Assembly (NCBI RefSeq): GCF_001522585.2
Contig: NZ_CP013372.1
Location: 186,001-250,000, forward strand
From: Burkholderia sp. NRF60-BP8
Lineage (GTDB): Bacteria > Pseudomonadota > Gammaproteobacteria > Burkholderiales > Burkholderiaceae
Direction of reading: 5' to 3'
Length of the DNA stretch: 64,000 nt
Positions 62,126 to 64,000 of this stretch are shown here, piece after piece; the stretch's first letter is position 1, and every line of letters starts with the position of its first letter. A model generated the notes under the pieces. The model was not told where the DNA came from. It saw only the letters and a program-made list of their open reading frames with translations, and searched no databases. The position numbers were made by a program, and so were the translations under genes.

Positions 62126-64000
62126 TTACCAGTAGAACCCGCCGCCGACCACCGCGCCGACCGTGCCGCGGCTGCTCGTGTTCGCCGATGCCTTGATCGT
62201 CCACTTGCCGTCGCGGGTCATGTACGACACGCCGAGCGCGCTGCCGTACTCGCCGCCGTAGGTGCTGCCCGCCATCGCGACGAACGTGCGTCCCGGCTGC
62301 GTCGATTGCGGCAGCCCGGCCACGGCCATCGCCGCGGCCACGCCGCCCATCGCATCCTGGCGCGCGCTGTGCACCGAGTTCTGCATCTGCTGCACGTTGA
62401 CCGCATCGGTCGGCGCCGTGCCGGCCGCGACGTTCGTGATCTGCCGTTCGTTGCCGGCCGAGCCGACCGACACCGCGTTGTCGCGATCCGCGAGCGAGCC
62501 CGCGCCGAGCGCCACCGCGTTGTTGCCCGACGCGTTCGCGCCCTGGCCGACGGCCGTACCGCCGTCGCCGCTCGCGATCGAGCCCTGGCCGATGGCCGTG
62601 CCGTTGTTCCCGCTCGCGTTCGATCCGGCGCCGATGGCGGTGGCGTTGCCGCTCGACGCGGCCGCGCCGTTGCCGAGCGCCGTGCCGTTGCTGCCGGATG
62701 CATCGGCGCCCGCGCCGAGCTGCACGCTGCCGTCACCGCTGCCGACCGGATCGAAGCTGCCCGAGCCGTTGCCGGGGCCGCCCGGATTGCCCGGCACGCC
62801 GCCCGATTCCAGCCCCGTCACGCGATCGTCGATGTCGGAGAAACGGCTCTCGAAATCCTGCTGCATCGCGTACAGCTGGCCGCCGTTCACCGCATCCATG
62901 CTGCCTGCCGCGATCAGCCCCGGCGCGACGTTGTGCAGCACCGTGCCGCCCACGCCGCCGAAGGTCGCGCTGCCGAGCGAGAGGTCGTCGTAAGTCACGG
63001 CCGCGATTTCCTTGCCGGTGTAGTCGATCAGGCCCGTCGCCTTTAGCTGCGCGATCGTCACCGCATCGTCGTCGTTCACGCCGTTGGCGACGCCGCTCAA
63101 CGTGCGTGCACCGCCGGTGCCGGCGAAGTTCACCGACGCGCCGCCCGTTGCCGCGCCGACCGTGATCGCGCCCGTTGCCGCGTCCTGCTGGACGAGGCCG
63201 ATCTGGCCCGCCGCGAGCCGGGCGTCGAGGGTAGCAATGTCGGTCTGGTTGGTCGCGATGTCCGACGCGTTTCGTGCAACGGCCTCGTTCGTCGTGTGAA
63301 GCTGGTCGCCCGTGACGGCGTCGGTGCTGCCTGCCGCAACGTCGCCGTTCGACAGACCCGTCAGCTTGCGCGCACCGGCCGTGCCGGCGAAGTTCACCGC
63401 CGCGCCGTCGGTGTTCGCGCCGACCGTCAGGTCGGCACCCGCGCCCGCCTGCTGGACGAGGCCGATCGAGCCGCTGTTCATGTCGCTGCGGATCTGCGTG
63501 ATCGACGTTTCGTTGCTCGTCACGCGTTGATCGAGGCTGGCGACGTTGACGTTCGTCGTGTGCAGCTGGTCGCCCGTGACGGCGTCGGTGCTGCCTGCGG
63601 CGATGTCACCGTTCGCGACGCCCGTCAGCTTGCGCGCACCGGCCGTGCCGGTGAAGTTCACCGCCGCGCCGTCGGTATTTGCGCCCACCGTCAGATCGGC
63701 ACCCGCGCCCGTTTGCTGGACGAGACCGATCGTGCCGCTCGACAGGTCGCCGAGTTGCGTGTTGATCGTGTCGATGTCGGTGGTGTTCTTTGCGATATTC
63801 GCTTCGTTTACCGTTACGCGGCTGTCGACTGCCGTCACGCGGCCGTCGACGGCGGTCACACGACCGTCGATGTTCGTCACCTGCGTGCCGAGGCCCGCGA
63901 TATCGGAAGCGTTCTGTGCCACGTCCTGATTCGTCGCATGAAGCTGGTCACCCGTGACGGCGTCGCTGCTGCCCGCGGCGATGTCGCCGTTTGCAAGGCC
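62126..64000 (-). CDS. Trimeric autotransporter adhesin 3, C-terminal 624 residues (cut by window edge)
   Basis: The frame is open from the stop at 62126 to the last base of the window, so the N-terminus lies to the right. Visible are stalk modules ([40 protein letters not shown]), a region similar to adhesins 1 and 2 ([20 protein letters not shown]), a Gly-rich hinge, a short YadA head ([20 protein letters not shown]), the neck [20 protein letters not shown] and the membrane anchor ending GGGFYW. An internal GTG at 63922 is not a start. Same direction as adhesin 2, separated by 736 bp and its own terminator. Confidence 0.95.
   Translation of the reverse strand, partial: GLANGDIAAGSSDAVTGDQLHATNQDVAQNASDIAGLGTQVTNIDGRVTAVDGRVTAVDSRVTVNEANIAKNTTDIDTINTQLGDLSSGTIGLVQQTGAGADLTVGANTDGAAVNFTGTAGARKLTGVANGDIAAGSTDAVTGDQLHTTNVNVASLDQRVTSNETSITQIRSDMNSGSIGLVQQAGAGADLTVGANTDGAAVNFAGTAGARKLTGLSNGDVAAGSTDAVTGDQLHTTNEAVARNASDIATNQTDIATLDARLAAGQIGLVQQDAATGAITVGAATGGASVNFAGTGGARTLSGVANGVNDDDAVTIAQLKATGLIDYTGKEIAAVTYDDLSLGSATFGGVGGTVLHNVAPGLIAAGSMDAVNGGQLYAMQQDFESRFSDIDDRVTGLESGGVPGNPGGPGNGSGSFDPVGSGDGSVQLGAGADASGSNGTALGNGAAASSGNATAIGAGSNASGNNGTAIGQGSIASGDGGTAVGQGANASGNNAVALGAGSLADRDNAVSVGSAGNERQITNVAAGTAPTDAVNVQQMQNSVHSARQDAMGGVAAAMAVAGLPQSTQPGRTFVAMAGSTYGGEYGSALGVSYMTRDGKWTIKASANTSSRGTVGAVVGGGFYW

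Noticed and set aside
1..64000. Insertion sequences, integrases, prophage genes, tRNA or rRNA genes
   Set aside because: None recognised. Despite its accessory character the region shows no transposase or integrase and no tRNA-like structure.

Overview
The window (GC-rich, codon use and gene content typical of Burkholderiales) looks like an accessory region of a Burkholderia chromosome, most likely the Burkholderia cepacia complex. The block hybrid sensor kinase / giant trimeric autotransporter / OmpA lipoprotein / two LuxR-type regulators / two more trimeric autotransporters matches, from memory, the adhesin cluster of B. cenocepacia chromosome 2 (around BCAM0218-BCAM0224). No database search could be run here.

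Layout. 1-1815: end of an arsenic-resistance cluster (ACR3 pump, ArsH, ArsN2-type acetyltransferase). 2379-6968: a small hypothetical, then the four-gene Anbu operon (ATP-grasp, alpha-E, transglutaminase, Anbu protease). 7242-12170: a two-partner secretion pair, TpsA (with two TPS secretion domains) and TpsB. 12211-16153: three glycosyltransferase-like genes and a small membrane protein. 16742-20035: trimeric autotransporter 1. 20555-23590: small ORF, rnk, a 72-residue orphan and an amino-acid permease. 24013-35312: a secreted glycoside hydrolase facing a minus-strand exopolysaccharide operon (WcaJ-like, Wza, Wzb, Wzc, one GT4, pyruvyl transferase, flippase, polymerase). 35313-38733: a candidate sRNA, a parvulin and two isochorismatase-like hydrolases. 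38793-40871: LysR regulator and a decayed XRE/SymE locus. 41157-64000: the hybrid kinase, giant adhesin, OmpA lipoprotein, two RcsB-like regulators, adhesin 2 and the C-terminal part of adhesin 3, which runs off the right edge.

The thread tying this together is an 18-bp palindrome, consensus AATCRGACYRGTCYGATT. I count 19 copies, all in intergenic DNA, before the TPS adhesin, the glycosyltransferase genes, adhesins 1, 2 and the giant one, the permease/glycosidase pair, the exopolysaccharide operon, the parvulin and the hydrolases. Five loci also carry a second conserved arrangement: a GGCCGGTGGGCGCGGCC block 43-48 bp before a CGCTGCCAKATGCGAG element. Together with a phosphorelay kinase and two RcsB-like regulators in the same cluster, this suggests a single surface/biofilm regulon (adhesion, matrix polysaccharide, envelope folding). 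The link between regulators and palindrome is inference. The exopolysaccharide operon also has a strong intrinsic terminator in its leader, so an antitermination step is likely.
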